Positions 19,196 to 32,061 are shown, counted from the stretch's first letter. The stretch: DNA of 64,000 nt from Curtobacterium flaccumfaciens (GCF_004361695.1 NZ_SNVW01000004.1:124001-188000); one strand, 5' to 3'. Translations and numbers: made by a program. The notes: a model not told the origin generated them from the sequence alone.

Positions 19196-20377
19196 TCAGC
19201 GACCCTCGAGCGCCTCGATCGTCGCCACGAGACCAGCCCGCCGTGGCGACCGCCGCGGCAACGCCGCGAGCAGGGCGCGGAGCACCCGGGCGTCCGCGGA
19301 TCCGTCCGGCGTGCGGGACCACGCGAGGAGCGCGTCGACGCTGCCGTCGGCGACGACCGCCTCGCGGAACCGGCCGCGCACCCGGTCGCGGAGGGCGTCG
19401 ACCCCCGGTGCGGCCGACCCCGGGAGCACCGGTCCGTCGTACCGGTCGACGGCCTGGAGGCGCGCCCCGCGGTCGAGCGCGGACAGCACGCCGTCGACGT
19501 CGGTGCGGAGACCGGACAGGCGGTACGGCCGCGACGTCAGGGTCACGCCCGGCGCGGCCGCGGCGAGGACGCGACGGAGGCGGACGAGCTCCGCGCGGAG
19601 CGTGACCAGGGCGCCGGGGTCACCCCACACCGCCAGCGCCAGGTCCTCGGCGGCGAGGCCGTCCGGGTGCGCCGCGAGGATCGCGAGCACCTCGGAGTGG
19701 CGAGCCGACAGGTGGACGGTCCGGTGCTCGGTGCGGAGGGTGGCGACGTCGGTGCCGAGCAGCCGCAGCTCGGCGACCTCGGGCCGGGTCGAGGAGGGCG
19801 GGTCGGTTCGCAGCGGTCGCAGGTCGGCGAGGGCGATCTCCGCCTCGGCGGCGGCGACCGTGGCGGTGAGGAGCGGCAGGGTGTGCCGATCCACCGCGCG
19901 GTCGTCGCCCGTGACGTCGAGCACGCCGACGACGGTGCCCGCACGGTCGTGGACGGGGACGGCGCTGCACGACCACGGCTTCACCGCGTTCGCGTAGTGC
20001 TCCTCGGACCGGATCTGCACCGGCCGGTCGATGCGGAGCGCCGTGCCGGGAGCGCTCGTGCCGACGTGCTCCTCGGCCCAGTCGGCGCCGGGCACGAACC
20101 CCATGTCCTCGGCGGCACGGCGGGCTCCGCGGGCGCCGTCGACCCACACGAGCCGACCGTCGGCGTCCCCGACGGCCACCACGCAGTCCGCGGAGCGGGT
20201 CTCGTCGAGGAGGAGCCGCCGGACGACCGGCAGCAGGACCGCGAGCGGGCCGTCGCGGCGGGCGGCGTCGAGCTGGTCGTGGTCGAGGGCGAGCGTCGGC
20301 GAACCGTCCGGGTCGACGCGGGCCGACCGCTGCCACGAGGCGGCGACCAGCGGGCGGAGCGACCCGGGAGCGCGCAT
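19196..20377 (-). CDS. GAF-domain transcriptional regulator of the aldehyde dehydrogenase module
   Basis: A 393-residue regulator. The N-terminal half resembles the sensory region of AcoR/acetoin-type activators: SLRPLVAASWQRS, then a GAF-type stretch with GTALRIDRPVQIRSEEHYANAVKPWSCSAVPVHD and GVLDVTGDD. There is no AAA+ domain for sigma-54. Instead, residues about 225-310 look like a winged helix (SARHSEVLAILAAHPDGLAAEDLALAVWG, then LTSRPYRLSG), so it probably binds DNA directly. Regulators of this type are commonly found beside DUF779 and ExaC-like aldehyde dehydrogenases, as here. Ligand unknown; aldehyde or alcohol sensing is inferred from context. ATG at 20377. Confidence 0.82.
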   Translation of the reverse strand: MRAPGSLRPLVAASWQRSARVDPDGSPTLALDHDQLDAARRDGPLAVLLPVVRRLLLDETRSADCVVAVGDADGRLVWVDGARGARRAAEDMGFVPGADWAEEHVGTSAPGTALRIDRPVQIRSEEHYANAVKPWSCSAVPVHDRAGTVVGVLDVTGDDRAVDRHTLPLLTATVAAAEAEIALADLRPLRTDPPSSTRPEVAELRLLGTDVATLRTEHRTVHLSARHSEVLAILAAHPDGLAAEDLALAVWGDPGALVTLRAELVRLRRVLAAAAPGVTLTSRPYRLSGLRTDVDGVLSALDRGARLQAVDRYDGPVLPGSAAPGVDALRDRVRGRFREAVVADGSVDALLAWSRTPDGSADARVLRALLAALPRRSPRRAGLVATIEALEGR

Positions 20378-20454
20378 GCGTCCTCCGTCCGGGTCGCCCG
20401 CCGCACCGTCACGCCGGGGTGGTCGGCCGCGTCGTCGCAGCCGTCGCGGTCAGC

Positions 20455-20849
20455 CTACGTCCGGCGCGCCACCGGGACCAGGCCGAGATCGACGAGCTCG
20501 GCGTCGTCGAACATCCGCGAGCGGGTGAGGAACCGCTTGCCCTCCGGGACCTCGAGGGAGAAGCCGCCGCCCCGGCCGTCGACGACGTCGATGGTGAGCG
20601 CGGTGTACTTCCAGTACTCGAACTGGGACTTCGACATGTAGACCTCGACGGGGGCGATCCCGTCGACCTCGAGCGCGCCGAGGAGCACGTCACCGGGGCC
20701 GGTCAGGAACATGCCGACGGGGTAGCACATCGGACTCGAGCCGTCGCAGCAGCCACCGGACTGGTGGAACATGAGCGGCCCGTGCCGTGCGGCGAGGGAG
20801 CGGAGGAGCTCCCCCGCCGCCGGCGTGACGGTGACCCGGTCGGTCGTCA

Positions 20850-20850
<1 letters not shown>
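20455..20850 (-). CDS. DUF779 family protein, aldehyde dehydrogenase partner
   Basis: A 131-residue small protein of the DUF779 family. The hallmark cysteine cluster is GGCCDGSSPMCYP near residue 33, suited to metal or redox chemistry, followed by MSKSQFEYWKYT and a C-terminal GFSLEVPEGKRFLTRSR. Biochemical function is unknown to me. The family is consistently adjacent to NAD-dependent aldehyde dehydrogenases. Here its ATG overlaps the dehydrogenase stop by one base (TGATG), so both are made from one coupled message. Confidence 0.9.
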
Positions 20851-22391
<1,541 letters not shown>

Positions 22392-22518
22392 GGTGGACAC
22401 CTTTCGACGACTCTGTCGGGGCGCTGGATCCGCGCCTGTCCGCACGCTACGTCGCCGCACGTTGCATCCGGTTGCGCGGTAGCGTCGAGACGAGCAGTTC
22501 TGACAGGGAGGAGTGCTC
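22392..22518. promoter_or_regulatory. Divergent promoter region, aldehyde dehydrogenase / DUF308 gene
   Basis: The 127-base spacer must carry both promoters and the likely binding site of the GAF regulator. I see no long palindrome. AGGGAGGAG at 22505-22513 is a strong ribosome site that favours the GTG at 22519 for the DUF308 gene. Confidence 0.45.
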
Positions 22519-23058
22519 GTGGATTCTCGTGCCGTCCGGACCTTCCGGGTGTTCGTCGTCGTCACCGCCGTCGTGGCAATCGCCCTCGGGGTCGTCGCGA
22601 TCGTCTGGCCGCGCCCGTCGCTGGTCGTGGTCGCGCTGCTGTTCGGCGTGTACCTCGTCGTCGCCGGGGCGCTCCGCGTGTTCGCCGCCGTCCGTGGGCA
22701 CGGCACCCCGCCGGCGTGGCGGTGGACCTCCGGCGTGGTCGGAGCCCTGGTCGGTGTGGCCGGACTCGTGACGCTGCTCGACCCGGCCGTGCCGCTCGTG
22801 GTCTACGCCGTCCTCGCGGGCATCGGGTTCATCGTCGAGGGCATCGCCTCGCTCGTCGGCGGGTTCGTCGGCCACCCGGGCTCGTCCCGCGTCCCGACGA
22901 TCGTCAGCGCGGTGCTGTCGATCCTCGGTGGCGTGGTGGTGCTCGTCGCCCCGGGGCTCGCGCTGACGGTGTTCATGGTGTTCTCGGGCATCGCGCTCAT
23001 CGTCGTCGGGGCCGCGGCGCTCCTGCTCCTGCCGCCCCGAGCTGCGGTGCGGCGCTAG
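22519..23058 (+). CDS. DUF308 (HdeD-like) membrane protein
   Basis: A 179-residue integral membrane protein with six hydrophobic segments arranged as three paired repeats, for example [40 protein letters not shown] and the last [21 protein letters not shown]. Each pair has the W/LxP turn typical of DUF308. HdeD is linked to acid resistance in enterobacteria, but function here is unproven. The GTG at 22519 is chosen because the ribosome site AGGGAGGAG overlaps the alternative GTG at 22513. Converges with the VIT1 gene with only 5 bases between stops. Confidence 0.85.
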   Translation: MDSRAVRTFRVFVVVTAVVAIALGVVAIVWPRPSLVVVALLFGVYLVVAGALRVFAAVRGHGTPPAWRWTSGVVGALVGVAGLVTLLDPAVPLVVYAVLAGIGFIVEGIASLVGGFVGHPGSSRVPTIVSAVLSILGGVVVLVAPGLALTVFMVFSGIALIVVGAAALLLLPPRAAVRR

Positions 23059-23063
23059 TCCCG

Positions 23064-24143
23064 CTACGCGCTGCCGGTGCCGAAGAGCAGCCCGAGGGCG
23101 TACGTGACCGCCGCGGCGCCGAAGCCGATGGCGAGCTGCCGCAGTGCGCGACGCAGCGGCGACGCACCGCTCAGCACGCCCACGACGGCTCCGGTGCCGA
23201 GGAGCGCGATGCCGACCAGGACCGCGGCGACCGCGATGGCCGGCCAGCCCTCGAGCCCGATCAGGTACGGCAGCACCGGGATGATCGCGCCGGAGGCGAA
23301 GAAGCAGAAGCTCGAGACCGCCGCGCTCATCCCGTTGCCGATCGCCTCGTGGTCGTCGGTCGGCGCGGTGCTGGTCGTCGCCGTGCCGCGCAGGACCTCG
23401 GCGGCGTGCGCCTGCGCCTCGGGCTCGGTCATCCCGCGCGCCCGGTAGACGAGGGCGAGTTCGTTCGCGTCGACGTCGAGGTCGGCCACGGCGCGACCGG
23501 CTTCAGGGTGCGGGGCCGAGGCCGTGAGGAGCTCGCGCTGCGACCGCACCGAGACGTACTCCCCCGCCCCCATCGAGAGGGCGCCGGCGAGCAGCCCCGC
23601 GATGCCGCTCAGGAGGACGAAGTGCCGGTCGGCCCCGGACGCGCTGATGCCGATGATGAGCGCGAGGTTCGACACGAGTCCGTCGTTCGCGCCGAACACC
23701 GCCGCGCGGAACGTGCCCGACAACCGCATGCGTCCCCGGTTGGCCAACCCGCGGACCACCTCGCCGTGGATGCGTTCGTCGGCCGCCATCTGCGCGGTCG
23801 CGTCGTCGTCGTCCGCGTAGGGCGAGCGGTCCTCGGCGCGCTGCATGAGCGCCAGCACGAAGACCGACCCGAACCGCTTCGCCAGCGCGGCGAGCACGCG
23901 CGTGCGCAGGCTCCCCCGCTGCGGCCGCCCGACGTCTTCGCCGAGGAGCTCGAGCCAGTGCTGCTCGTGCCGCCCCTCGGCCTCGGCCAGCGCCGACAGG
24001 ATCTCGCGTTCCTCGCCGTCACGCCGCGCGGCGAGGTTCCGGTACACGGCCGCCTCGGCGCGTTCGTCGGCGAGGTAGCGGCGCCAACGGCGCACGTCGG
24101 CGCGTTGCGCCGTGGATCCGGTCTGGAGGCTCACACCACTCAT
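23064..24143 (-). CDS. Ferritin-like domain fused to VIT1/CCC1 iron/manganese transporter (MbfA-like)
   Basis: A 359-residue two-domain protein. Residues about 15-150 are a ferritin-like helical bundle with di-iron ligands in DERAEAAVYRNLA and EAEGRHEQHW. Residues 160-359 are a VIT1/CCC1 domain with about five helices (AAVFGANDGLVSNLALIIGISAS; GLLAGALSMGAGEYVSVRSQREL; C-terminal ALRQLAIGFGAAAVTYALGLLFG). In Bradyrhizobium, MbfA of this architecture exports iron and protects against peroxide; a similar role is inferred here. ATG at 24143; the frame upstream stays open without homology. Confidence 0.88.
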   Translation of the reverse strand: MSGVSLQTGSTAQRADVRRWRRYLADERAEAAVYRNLAARRDGEEREILSALAEAEGRHEQHWLELLGEDVGRPQRGSLRTRVLAALAKRFGSVFVLALMQRAEDRSPYADDDDATAQMAADERIHGEVVRGLANRGRMRLSGTFRAAVFGANDGLVSNLALIIGISASGADRHFVLLSGIAGLLAGALSMGAGEYVSVRSQRELLTASAPHPEAGRAVADLDVDANELALVYRARGMTEPEAQAHAAEVLRGTATTSTAPTDDHEAIGNGMSAAVSSFCFFASGAIIPVLPYLIGLEGWPAIAVAAVLVGIALLGTGAVVGVLSGASPLRRALRQLAIGFGAAAVTYALGLLFGTGSA

Positions 24144-24254
24144 CCTGCCCGGTCCTGACGACAGGAGCTCGCCACCAGGGCGCCCTGTGGACTCCCGACG
24201 TCGGCTGACGGTTGTGGAGGGACGCGCGTGAGGCGAGATGGTGGAGGGAGAACG

Positions 24255-24319
24255 CGACGGGGCGCGGACCGGAGGCGACGCGCGCGTGCCGCGCCGTGCC
24301 TCCAGTCCGCGCCCCGTCG
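24255..24319. repeat. 22-bp-arm inverted repeat of the CTGGAGGC family after pyk
   Basis: The 5' arm (24255-24276, starting CGACGGGGCGCGGAC) pairs with 24298-24319 with a single mismatch. It sits 18 bases beyond the pyruvate kinase stop, so it probably terminates pyk transcription. The inner end of each arm carries GGAGGC / GCCTCC, as in the other family members. Confidence 0.8.
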
Positions 24320-24336
24320 GACGTCGGACGCTGCTG

Positions 24337-25782
24337 TCAGTCGCGCACGTAGGCCGGCGCGGCCTCGGCGTGCGCGTCACCGACGCGGTGCACCCGGAGG
24401 TCGTTCGTCGAGCCCTCGATGCCGGGAGGCGACCCGGCCGTCACGATGACACGGTCGCCGGGCGAGGCGAGGCCGTTCTCGAGCAGGACGTCGTCCACCT
24501 GCGAGAAGAGCTCGTCGGTGTGGGTCTTCCGCTCCACCAGGAACGAGCGGACACCCCACGTCAGCGCCATGCGGCGGCGGGTGGCCTCGTTCGGGGTGAA
24601 GGCGATGATCGGCAGTCCGTGGCGGAGGCGCGACATGCGGCGAGCGGAGTCGCCGGACTCGGTGAACACGCAGAGGTACGAGGCCTCGGTGAACTCCGCG
24701 ATCTCGACCGCGGCGAGCGTGATCGCACCACCGAGGGTGCGCGGCTTCGTGCCGAGGGGCGCGATGCGCTCGAGGCCGTGGTCCTCCGTCGACTCGACGA
24801 TGCGGGCCATCGTGCGGACGGTCTGCACCGGGTACTCGCCGACGCTCGTCTCACCGGACAGCATGACCGCGTCGGCACCGTCGAGGACGGCGTTCGCGAC
24901 GTCGGAGGTCTCGGCGCGGGTCGGGATCGGCGACGAGATCATCGACTCGAGCATCTGGGTCGCGACGATGACCGGCTTCGCCATCCGGCGGGCGAGCTCG
25001 ACGGCGCGCTTCTGCACGATCGGGACGGCCTCGAGCGGGAGCTCGACGCCGAGGTCACCGCGGGCGACCATGATGCTGTCGAAGGCGTCGATGATCTCCT
25101 CGAGCGCGTCGACGGCCTGCGGCTTCTCGATCTTCGCGATGACGGGGAGGCGCTTGCCCTCTTCGTCCATGATCTCGTGCGCGCGGACGACGTCCGAGGC
25201 GTTGCGGACGAACGAGAGCGCGATGAGGTCGGCGCCCTGGCGGATGCCCCAGCGGAGGTCGGCCTCGTCCTTCTCGCTCAGCGCGGGGACGTTCACGGCG
25301 ACGCCGGGCAGGTTGATGCCCTTGTTGTTCGACACGGTGCCGCCGACGACGACCTCGGTGCGGACACGGACGCCGTCGGTGTCGAGCACGCGGAGGCGGA
25401 CACGGCCGTCGTCGATGAGCAGCGGGTCGCCGGGCTTGACGTCCTGCGGGAGGCCCTTGAACGTGGTGCCGCAGATCTCCTTCGAGCCGGGCACGTCCTC
25501 GGTCGTGATCGTGAAGACGTCACCGACCGCGAGCTCGTGCGGGCCGTCGGCGAACTTCGCGAGGCGGATCTTCGGACCCTGCAGGTCGACGAGGATCGCG
25601 ACGGGCTTGCCGAGCTCCTCCGCGGCGCGACGGACGTTCACGTAGTTGGCCTCGTGGACGCTGTAGTCACCGTGGCTGAGGTTGAGGCGGGCGACGTCGA
25701 CGCCCGCTTCGATGATCTCCTTGACGGTCTCGTACTCCGACGTTGCCGGTCCGAGCGTCGAAACGATCTTTGCGCGTCTCAA
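24337..25782 (-). CDS. pyk: Pyruvate kinase
   Basis: Final ATP-yielding step of glycolysis: phosphoenolpyruvate + ADP to pyruvate + ATP. 481 residues. The N-terminal barrel starts RRAKIVSTLGPATSE, with the substrate and metal site in RLNLSHGDY and the signature VIAKIEKPQAVDALEEIIDAFDSIMVARGDLGVE near residues 210-245; MLSGETSVGEYP follows. The C-terminal regulatory domain ends in TAGSPPGIEGSTNDLRVHRVG. No ATG or GTG is suitably placed; TTG at 25782, with AAGGA a few bases upstream, gives the expected N-terminus. Conserved neighbours are gltD/gltB. Confidence 0.96.
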   Translation of the reverse strand: MRRAKIVSTLGPATSEYETVKEIIEAGVDVARLNLSHGDYSVHEANYVNVRRAAEELGKPVAILVDLQGPKIRLAKFADGPHELAVGDVFTITTEDVPGSKEICGTTFKGLPQDVKPGDPLLIDDGRVRLRVLDTDGVRVRTEVVVGGTVSNNKGINLPGVAVNVPALSEKDEADLRWGIRQGADLIALSFVRNASDVVRAHEIMDEEGKRLPVIAKIEKPQAVDALEEIIDAFDSIMVARGDLGVELPLEAVPIVQKRAVELARRMAKPVIVATQMLESMISSPIPTRAETSDVANAVLDGADAVMLSGETSVGEYPVQTVRTMARIVESTEDHGLERIAPLGTKPRTLGGAITLAAVEIAEFTEASYLCVFTESGDSARRMSRLRHGLPIIAFTPNEATRRRMALTWGVRSFLVERKTHTDELFSQVDDVLLENGLASPGDRVIVTAGSPPGIEGSTNDLRVHRVGDAHAEAAPAYVRD

Positions 25783-25847
25783 TGGATTCCTTCGTGGTGG
25801 TGGATGGTGCTTGGGTTTCCGCGCTGTGGGGCCGCGCGGAACGAAGC

Positions 25848-25883
25848 GAGGCCACCAGCACCCTATCGAGTGCTGGTGGCCTC
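25848..25883 (-). terminator. gltD terminator hairpin
   Basis: GAGGCCACCAGCAC (25848-25861) and its exact complement (25870-25883) give a 14-bp stem with an 8-base loop, 43 bases past the gltD stop and 66 bases before the pyk start. Confidence 0.8.
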
Positions 25884-25925
25884 ACGCTCACGGGAGGGTG
25901 AGCATCTGGTGGTGGTGAACGGACA

Positions 25926-27383
25926 TCAGATCGAGATCGCCCGGTCGGTCGCCTTCACCGGCGCCGGCAGGATCGTCGAGCCCTCGAGGTACTCGTCGAC
26001 CTTCGCCGCCGCCGCGCGGCCCTCGGCGATCGCCCAGACGATGAGCGACTGCCCGCGGCCGGCGTCACCGGCGACGAACACACCCGGCTCGTTGGTCGTG
26101 TAGTCGGCCTGGCGGGAGACGGCGCCGGAGACGGTGGTCGGCAGGCCGAGCTGCGGCTCGAGCGTGTCGGTCTCCGGACCGGTGAAGCCCATCGCGACGA
26201 GGACGAGGTCCGCGGGGATCTCGCGCTCGGTGCCGGCCTTCGGGACCCGACGGCCGTCGAGGTACTCGGTCTCGGCGACACGGAGCGCCCGGACCTCGCC
26301 GGCCTCGTTCGACAGGAACTCGACGGTCGACGCCAGGTAGTGCCGCTCGCCGCCCTCCTCGTGCGCGCTGGTGACCTCGAACACGGTCGGGAACATCGGC
26401 CACGGCTGCTCGGACGGACGCTCCAGCGGCGGCTGCTTGCCGATCGCCAGGTTCGTCACGCTCAGTGCGCCCTGCCGGTGCGCGGTGCCGATGCAGTCCG
26501 CACCGGTGTCGCCACCGCCAATGACGATGACGTGCTTGCCCTCGGCCGTCAGCTGGTTGTCGACCTTCGTGCCCGCGTTCGCCTTGTTCTGCTGGACCAG
26601 GTAGTCCATCGCGAAGTGGACGCCCTCGAGGTCGCGCCCGGGGATGGGCAGGTCGCGGGGCACCGTGGCACCGGTCGCGACGACGACCGCGTCGTAACGC
26701 GACTTCAGGTCGTCCCAGGTGATGTCGCGGCCGATCTCGACGCCTGCGCGGAAGCGGGTGCCCTCGGCCTGCATCTGGGCGAGACGCGCGTCGATCTGGC
26801 GCTTCTCCATCTTGAAGTCCGGGATGCCGTAGCGGAGGAGCCCGCCGATGCGGTCGTCACGCTCGTAGACGGCGACGGTGTGCCCGGCGCGGGTGAGCTG
26901 CTGCGCGGCGGCGAGTCCGGCCGGGCCGGAACCGACGACGGCGACGGTCTTGCCGGTCAGGCGCTCCGGCGGGTGCGGGGTGACCCACCCGTTCTGGAAC
27001 GCCTCGTCGATGATCGAGACCTCGACCTGCTTGATCGTCACCGGGGGCTGGTTGATGCCGAGCACGCACGATGACTCGCACGGTGCCGGGCAGAGCCGAC
27101 CGGTGAACTCCGGGAAGTTGTTCGTCGCGTGGAGTCGCTCGATCGCCTGACGGCCCTCGCCGCGCCACGTGAGGTCGTTCCACTCCGGGATGAGGTTGCC
27201 GAGCGGGCACCCCTGGTGGCAGAACGGGACGCCGCAGTCCATGCAGCGACCGGCCTGGCGCTTGAGCGCGCCGGACTCCTGCTGCTCGTAGACCTCTTTC
27301 CAGTCCATGAGCCGCACGGGGACGGGACGACGGGGCGGGAGCTCGCGCTCCTGCACCTTCAGGAAGCCCTTGGGGTCAGCCAC
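25926..27383 (-). CDS. gltD: Glutamate synthase, small (beta) subunit
   Basis: NADPH-dependent subunit that passes electrons to GltB to make glutamate from 2-oxoglutarate and glutamine. 485 residues. The N-terminal cysteine clusters [17 protein letters not shown] (about 48-64) and CPAPCESSC bind [4Fe-4S] centres. FAD binding is in [15 protein letters not shown] (about 150) and NADPH binding in [14 protein letters not shown] final [21 protein letters not shown] is the second FAD motif. GTG start at 27383 overlaps the end of gltB by 8 bases, so the subunits are translationally coupled. Confidence 0.97.
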   Translation of the reverse strand: MADPKGFLKVQERELPPRRPVPVRLMDWKEVYEQQESGALKRQAGRCMDCGVPFCHQGCPLGNLIPEWNDLTWRGEGRQAIERLHATNNFPEFTGRLCPAPCESSCVLGINQPPVTIKQVEVSIIDEAFQNGWVTPHPPERLTGKTVAVVGSGPAGLAAAQQLTRAGHTVAVYERDDRIGGLLRYGIPDFKMEKRQIDARLAQMQAEGTRFRAGVEIGRDITWDDLKSRYDAVVVATGATVPRDLPIPGRDLEGVHFAMDYLVQQNKANAGTKVDNQLTAEGKHVIVIGGGDTGADCIGTAHRQGALSVTNLAIGKQPPLERPSEQPWPMFPTVFEVTSAHEEGGERHYLASTVEFLSNEAGEVRALRVAETEYLDGRRVPKAGTEREIPADLVLVAMGFTGPETDTLEPQLGLPTTVSGAVSRQADYTTNEPGVFVAGDAGRGQSLIVWAIAEGRAAAAKVDEYLEGSTILPAPVKATDRAISI

Positions 27384-30300
27384 CAGTTACCTCCAGGATC
27401 CGGTTCCAGACGACGTCGCCGTCCGGGTCGAGGCCCTCGTTCACGGCCTGCTGTCGGGTTTCGAGCACGGCCGCGTAGTCGCGCGGCAGCACCTTGACGA
27501 AGTCGCTCAGGTCGCCGGACTCGAGCAGTTCGGTCGCCAGCGCCGACCCGGTCTCCGCCGCGTGGCGGGCGAGCAGGTCGGTGACGATCTCGACGTCGGC
27601 GCTGTCGAGCGGCTCGAGCCGGAGTTCGCCCGACGCGAGCGAGTCGGTGTTCACGTGCTCCTCTCGGAGACCACGGACGTAGGCCGTGCCGCCGGACATG
27701 CCGGCGCCGAGGTTCCGCCCGGTCTCGCCGAGGATGAGCGCGAGGCCACCCGTCATGTACTCGAGCGCGTGGTCCCCCACGCCCTCGACCACCGCGGTGG
27801 CACCGGAGTTGCGCACCAGGAAGCGCTCGCCCACGATGCCGCGGATGAACATGCTGCCCTGGGTGGCGCCGTAGCCGATGACGTTGCCCGCGATGACGTT
27901 CTGCGCCGGGTCGAACCCGGAGCCGGCGTCCGGTCGCACGATGATCTCGCCGCCGGACAGGCCCTTGCCGACGTAGTCGTTGCTGTCGCCGATGAGCCGC
28001 AGCGTGATGCCGGCCGGCAGGAACGCGCCGAGCGACTGGCCCGCCGAACCGCGCAGGGTCACGTCGATCGACCCGGAGGGCAGCCCGTTCTCGCCGTGGC
28101 GCAGGGTGACCTCGTGGCCGAGCATCGTGCCGACGGCGCGCTCGGTGTTCCGGATCGGCAGGTCCAGCGAGATCGTGCCGCCGTGCTCGAGCACGTCCGA
28201 CGTCTGCTGGATGAGCTGCACGTCGAAGTGCTGCTCGAGCTCGTGGTCCTGGTCGCGGTGGTGCCGGCGCGGCTCGTCGGCCTCGAAGTGCGGACCGTTG
28301 AGGACGGGCTCGAGGTCGAGACCCGACGCCTTCCAGTGCTGCACGGCGCGGTCCACGTCGAGGGCGTCGGCCTGGCCGATCGCCTCTTCGAGGGTGCGGA
28401 AGCCGAGCTCGGCGAGGAGCTCGCGGACCTCTTGCGCGATGAACTCGAAGAAGTTCACGACGAACTCGGGCTTGCCGGTGAAGCGCTTCCGGAGCTCCGG
28501 GTTCTGCGTCGCGACGCCGACCGGGCAGGTGTCCAGGTGGCACACCCGCATCAGGATGCACCCCTCGACGACGAGCGGCGCGGTCGCGAAGCCGTACTCC
28601 TCGGCGCCGAGCAACGCGGCCACGACGACGTCACGGCCGGTCTTCATCTGCCCGTCGACCTGCACGACCACCCGGTCGCGCATGCCGTTCAGCATGAGGG
28701 TCTGCTGCGTCTCCGCCAGCCCGATCTCCCACGGGGTGCCCGCGTGCTTGAGCGAGTTGAGCGGCGACGCACCCGTCCCGCCGTCGTGCCCGGAGACGAG
28801 CACGACGTCGGCGAGGGCCTTCGTGACACCCGCGGCCACGGCCCCGATGCCCGACTGGCTGACGAGCTTCACGTGCACGCGAGCGGACGGGTTGGCCCGC
28901 TTCACGTCGAAGATCAGCTGCTTGAGGTCCTCGATCGAGTAGATGTCGTGGTGCGGCGGCGGCGAGATGAGGCCGACGCCCGCGGTCGCGTGGCGGGTCC
29001 GGGCGACCCACGGGTACACCTTCGTCGGGGGCAGCTGCCCGCCCTCGCCGGGCTTCGCACCCTGCGCCATCTTCAGCTGGATGTCCGTCGCGTGGGTCAG
29101 GTACATGCTCGTGACGCCGAAGCGCCCGGATGCCACCTGCTTGATCGCGCTGCGACGCTCGGGGTCGAGCAGACGGTCGACGTCCTCGCCGCCCTCACCC
29201 GTGTTCGACCGGCCACCGAGACGGTTCATCGCGATGGCGAGTGTCTCGTGGGCTTCCTTCGAGATGGACCCGTAGGACATCGCACCGGTGTTGAACCGCT
29301 TGACGATCGACTCGATCGACTCGACCTCGTCGAGCGGGACCGGCTTCCGGGCGTCCGTCTTGAACCGGAACAGCCCGCGGAGGGTCATCAGCTGCTCGGA
29401 CTGGTCGTCGACGGCCTTCGAGTACTCGCGGAAGATGTCGTACCGGCGCGAACGGGTCGCGTGCTGGAGCCGGAACACCGTGTCCGGGTTGAACAGGTGC
29501 GGCGGCCCCTCGCGGCGCCACTGGTACTCGCCGCCGGTCTGGAGGCGCTCGTGCGAGAGCACCGCGCCGTCCTGCGGGTACGCCTGGGCGTGCCGCTCGG
29601 CGTTCTCCTTCGCGATGACCTCGATGCCGACGCCGCCGAGGATCGACGAGGTGCCGGTGAAGTAGCGGTCGACGAACTCCTGGCTGAGCCCGACGGCCTC
29701 GAACGCCTGGGCGCCCGCGTAGCTCGACACCGTGGAGATGCCCATCTTCGACATGATCTTCAGGACGCCCTTGCCGAGCGCCTTGATCACGTTCTTGACG
29801 GCCTGCTCCGGCGTGATGCCGGTGATCATGCCCTGACGCACGAGGATCTCGCACGTCTCCATGGCGAGGTACGGGTTGATCGCCGACGCGCCGTACCCGA
29901 TGAGGGTCGCCACGTGGTGGACCTCGCGCACGTCGCCGGCCTCAACGATCAGACCGACCTTCATGCGCTGCTCGGTGCGGATCAGGTGGTGGTGCACCGC
30001 CGCGAGCAGCAGGAGGCTCGGGACCGGCGCCTGCTCGGCGTTGCCGTCGCGGTCGGACAGCACGATGAACTGCTTGCCCGACTCGATGGCGGCGTCGACC
30101 TCGTCGCACACCGCCGCGATCCGCTTCTGCATCGCCTTCTTGCCCGCGTCGACGCGGTACAGGCCCTTGATCGTGACCGTCAGGTGCCGACCGGTCCCGG
30201 TCTCGAAGTGCTGGATCTTCGCGAGCTCGTCGTTGTCGATGACCGGGAAGTCGAGCGTGATCTGCTTCGCGTGCTCCGGCCCGGCGGTGAGGAGGTTGCG

Positions 30301-31971
30301 CTCCGGACCGAGCCCCATCCCCATCGAGGTGATGACCTGCTCGCGGATCGAGTCGAGCGGCGGGTTCGTGACCTGGGCGAACTGCTGTGTGAAGTAGTCG
30401 AACAGCAGCCGCGGACGCTGGGACAGCACGGCGATCGGCGTGTCCGAACCCATGGCGCCGAGGGGCTCCGCGCCGGTCTGGGCCATCGGACGCAGCAGGA
30501 TGCGGACCTCTTCCTCGGTGTAGCCGAACGCGCGCTGGCGCCGGGTCACGGAGGCCGGGGTGTGCACGATGTGCTCACGGTCGGGCAGGTCGGAGAGGTT
30601 GATGCGGCCCTGCTCGAGCCACTCGCCCCACGGGCCCGACGTGGCGAGCTCGCGCTTGACCTCGTCGTCCTCGATGATGCGACCGGCTTCGGTGTCGACC
30701 AGGAACATCCGGCCGGGGCGCAGGCGGCCCTTGCGGACGACCTTGCCCGCGGGCACGTCGATGACACCGGTCTCGGAGCCCATCACGATGAGGCCGTCGT
30801 CGGTGACGAGGAAGCGCCCGGGGCGGAGCCCGTTGCGGTCGAGCGTCGCGCCCACCACGGAGCCGTCCGTGAAGGTGATCGCCGCCGGGCCGTCCCACGG
30901 CTCCATGAGCATCGAGTGGTACTCGTAGAACGCCCGGAGCTCGGGGTCCATCCCGACCTGGTTCTCCCAGGCCTCCGGCACCATCATCGACACCGCGTGC
31001 GGCAGCGAGCGACCGGTGAGCGTGAGGAGCTCGAGGACCTCGTCGAAGGACGCCGAGTCGCTCGCGCCCGGGCTGACGATCGGCAGGAGCGGAGCCATGT
31101 CGCCGAGCAGTTCGCTCTGCAGCTGCGACTGCCGCGCGCGCATCCAGTTGCGGTTGCCGCGGACGGTGTTGATCTCACCGTTGTGCGCCAGCGTGCGGAA
31201 CGGCTGCGCGAGCGGCCACGACGGGAACGTGTTCGTGGAGTACCGCGAGTGGACGATCGCGAGCTTCGACGCGAAGCGCTCGTCGCTGAGGTCCGGGTAG
31301 AAGGGCTCGAGCTGGAGCGTCGTGACCATGCCCTTGTAGACCATGGTCCGGCTCGACAGCGACATGAAGTAGACCTCGGTGTCGTGCTCGGCACGCTTCC
31401 GCAGGCGGAAGGCCTGACGGTCGAGGGCGATGCCGCTCCACGACGCACCGTGCACGTCGTGCCGGATCGACGCGACGAACAGCTGCTCGAACGCCGGCAT
31501 CGCCGCGCGGGCCAGCGTGCCGAGGACCTCCGGACGCACCGGGACCTCGCGCCAGCCGAGGACCCGCAGGCCCTCTTCGCGAGCGAGGCGCTCGACGGCG
31601 CCCTTCACCGCGTGCCGCTCGTCCTCGTCGAGGGGCAGGTACGCCGTGCCGACGGCGTACTCCCCCGCTGCCGGCAGGTCAAACGCGACCTCGGAACGGA
31701 AGAAGGCGTCCGGCACCTGGCAGAGGATGCCGGCGCCGTCACCGGTACCGGCGTCCGAACCGACGGCACCGCGGTGCTCGAGGTTGCGCAGGGCGCCGAG
31801 CGCGGCGTCGACGATGTCGTGCCCCGCCGTCCCGCGGAGGGTCGCGACCATCGCGAGGCCGCACGCGTCCTTCTCGTTCGCCGGGTCGTACATGCCGGCG
31901 GCGTCCGGGATCGCGGAGAACCGCCGGTGCGGCGGCACGAGGCCTGCGGACTGGGGTGGCTGGAGCGCCAT
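27376..31971 (-). CDS. gltB: Glutamate synthase, large (alpha) subunit
   Basis: 1531-residue ammonia-channelling enzyme. A short propeptide (about 36 residues, MALQPPQ...ANEKDA) precedes Cys37 of [11 protein letters not shown], which becomes the N-terminal nucleophile of the glutaminase after cleavage. The glutaminase, central, FMN-binding ([10 protein letters not shown]...; [19 protein letters not shown]) and C-terminal beta-helix domains follow in normal order. The [3Fe-4S] cysteines are in [15 protein letters not shown] at 31971 is preceded by GAGGACGG. The gene is followed by gltD with an 8-base overlap. Confidence 0.97.
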   Translation of the reverse strand: MALQPPQSAGLVPPHRRFSAIPDAAGMYDPANEKDACGLAMVATLRGTAGHDIVDAALGALRNLEHRGAVGSDAGTGDGAGILCQVPDAFFRSEVAFDLPAAGEYAVGTAYLPLDEDERHAVKGAVERLAREEGLRVLGWREVPVRPEVLGTLARAAMPAFEQLFVASIRHDVHGASWSGIALDRQAFRLRKRAEHDTEVYFMSLSSRTMVYKGMVTTLQLEPFYPDLSDERFASKLAIVHSRYSTNTFPSWPLAQPFRTLAHNGEINTVRGNRNWMRARQSQLQSELLGDMAPLLPIVSPGASDSASFDEVLELLTLTGRSLPHAVSMMVPEAWENQVGMDPELRAFYEYHSMLMEPWDGPAAITFTDGSVVGATLDRNGLRPGRFLVTDDGLIVMGSETGVIDVPAGKVVRKGRLRPGRMFLVDTEAGRIIEDDEVKRELATSGPWGEWLEQGRINLSDLPDREHIVHTPASVTRRQRAFGYTEEEVRILLRPMAQTGAEPLGAMGSDTPIAVLSQRPRLLFDYFTQQFAQVTNPPLDSIREQVITSMGMGLGPERNLLTAGPEHAKQITLDFPVIDNDELAKIQHFETGTGRHLTVTIKGLYRVDAGKKAMQKRIAAVCDEVDAAIESGKQFIVLSDRDGNAEQAPVPSLLLLAAVHHHLIRTEQRMKVGLIVEAGDVREVHHVATLIGYGASAINPYLAMETCEILVRQGMITGITPEQAVKNVIKALGKGVLKIMSKMGISTVSSYAGAQAFEAVGLSQEFVDRYFTGTSSILGGVGIEVIAKENAERHAQAYPQDGAVLSHERLQTGGEYQWRREGPPHLFNPDTVFRLQHATRSRRYDIFREYSKAVDDQSEQLMTLRGLFRFKTDARKPVPLDEVESIESIVKRFNTGAMSYGSISKEAHETLAIAMNRLGGRSNTGEGGEDVDRLLDPERRSAIKQVASGRFGVTSMYLTHATDIQLKMAQGAKPGEGGQLPPTKVYPWVARTRHATAGVGLISPPPHHDIYSIEDLKQLIFDVKRANPSARVHVKLVSQSGIGAVAAGVTKALADVVLVSGHDGGTGASPLNSLKHAGTPWEIGLAETQQTLMLNGMRDRVVVQVDGQMKTGRDVVVAALLGAEEYGFATAPLVVEGCILMRVCHLDTCPVGVATQNPELRKRFTGKPEFVVNFFEFIAQEVRELLAELGFRTLEEAIGQADALDVDRAVQHWKASGLDLEPVLNGPHFEADEPRRHHRDQDHELEQHFDVQLIQQTSDVLEHGGTISLDLPIRNTERAVGTMLGHEVTLRHGENGLPSGSIDVTLRGSAGQSLGAFLPAGITLRLIGDSNDYVGKGLSGGEIIVRPDAGSGFDPAQNVIAGNVIGYGATQGSMFIRGIVGERFLVRNSGATAVVEGVGDHALEYMTGGLALILGETGRNLGAGMSGGTAYVRGLREEHVNTDSLASGELRLEPLDSADVEIVTDLLARHAAETGSALATELLESGDLSDFVKVLPRDYAAVLETRQQAVNEGLDPDGDVVWNRILEVTGG

Positions 31972-32061
31972 GGGGAACCGTCCTCACGAGGAAGTGGAAC
32001 AGGGACAGCGGTGGCCCGGTGGTGCGTTCCGCCCGAGCGGGCGGGACTGGTGCCCGTGCCC

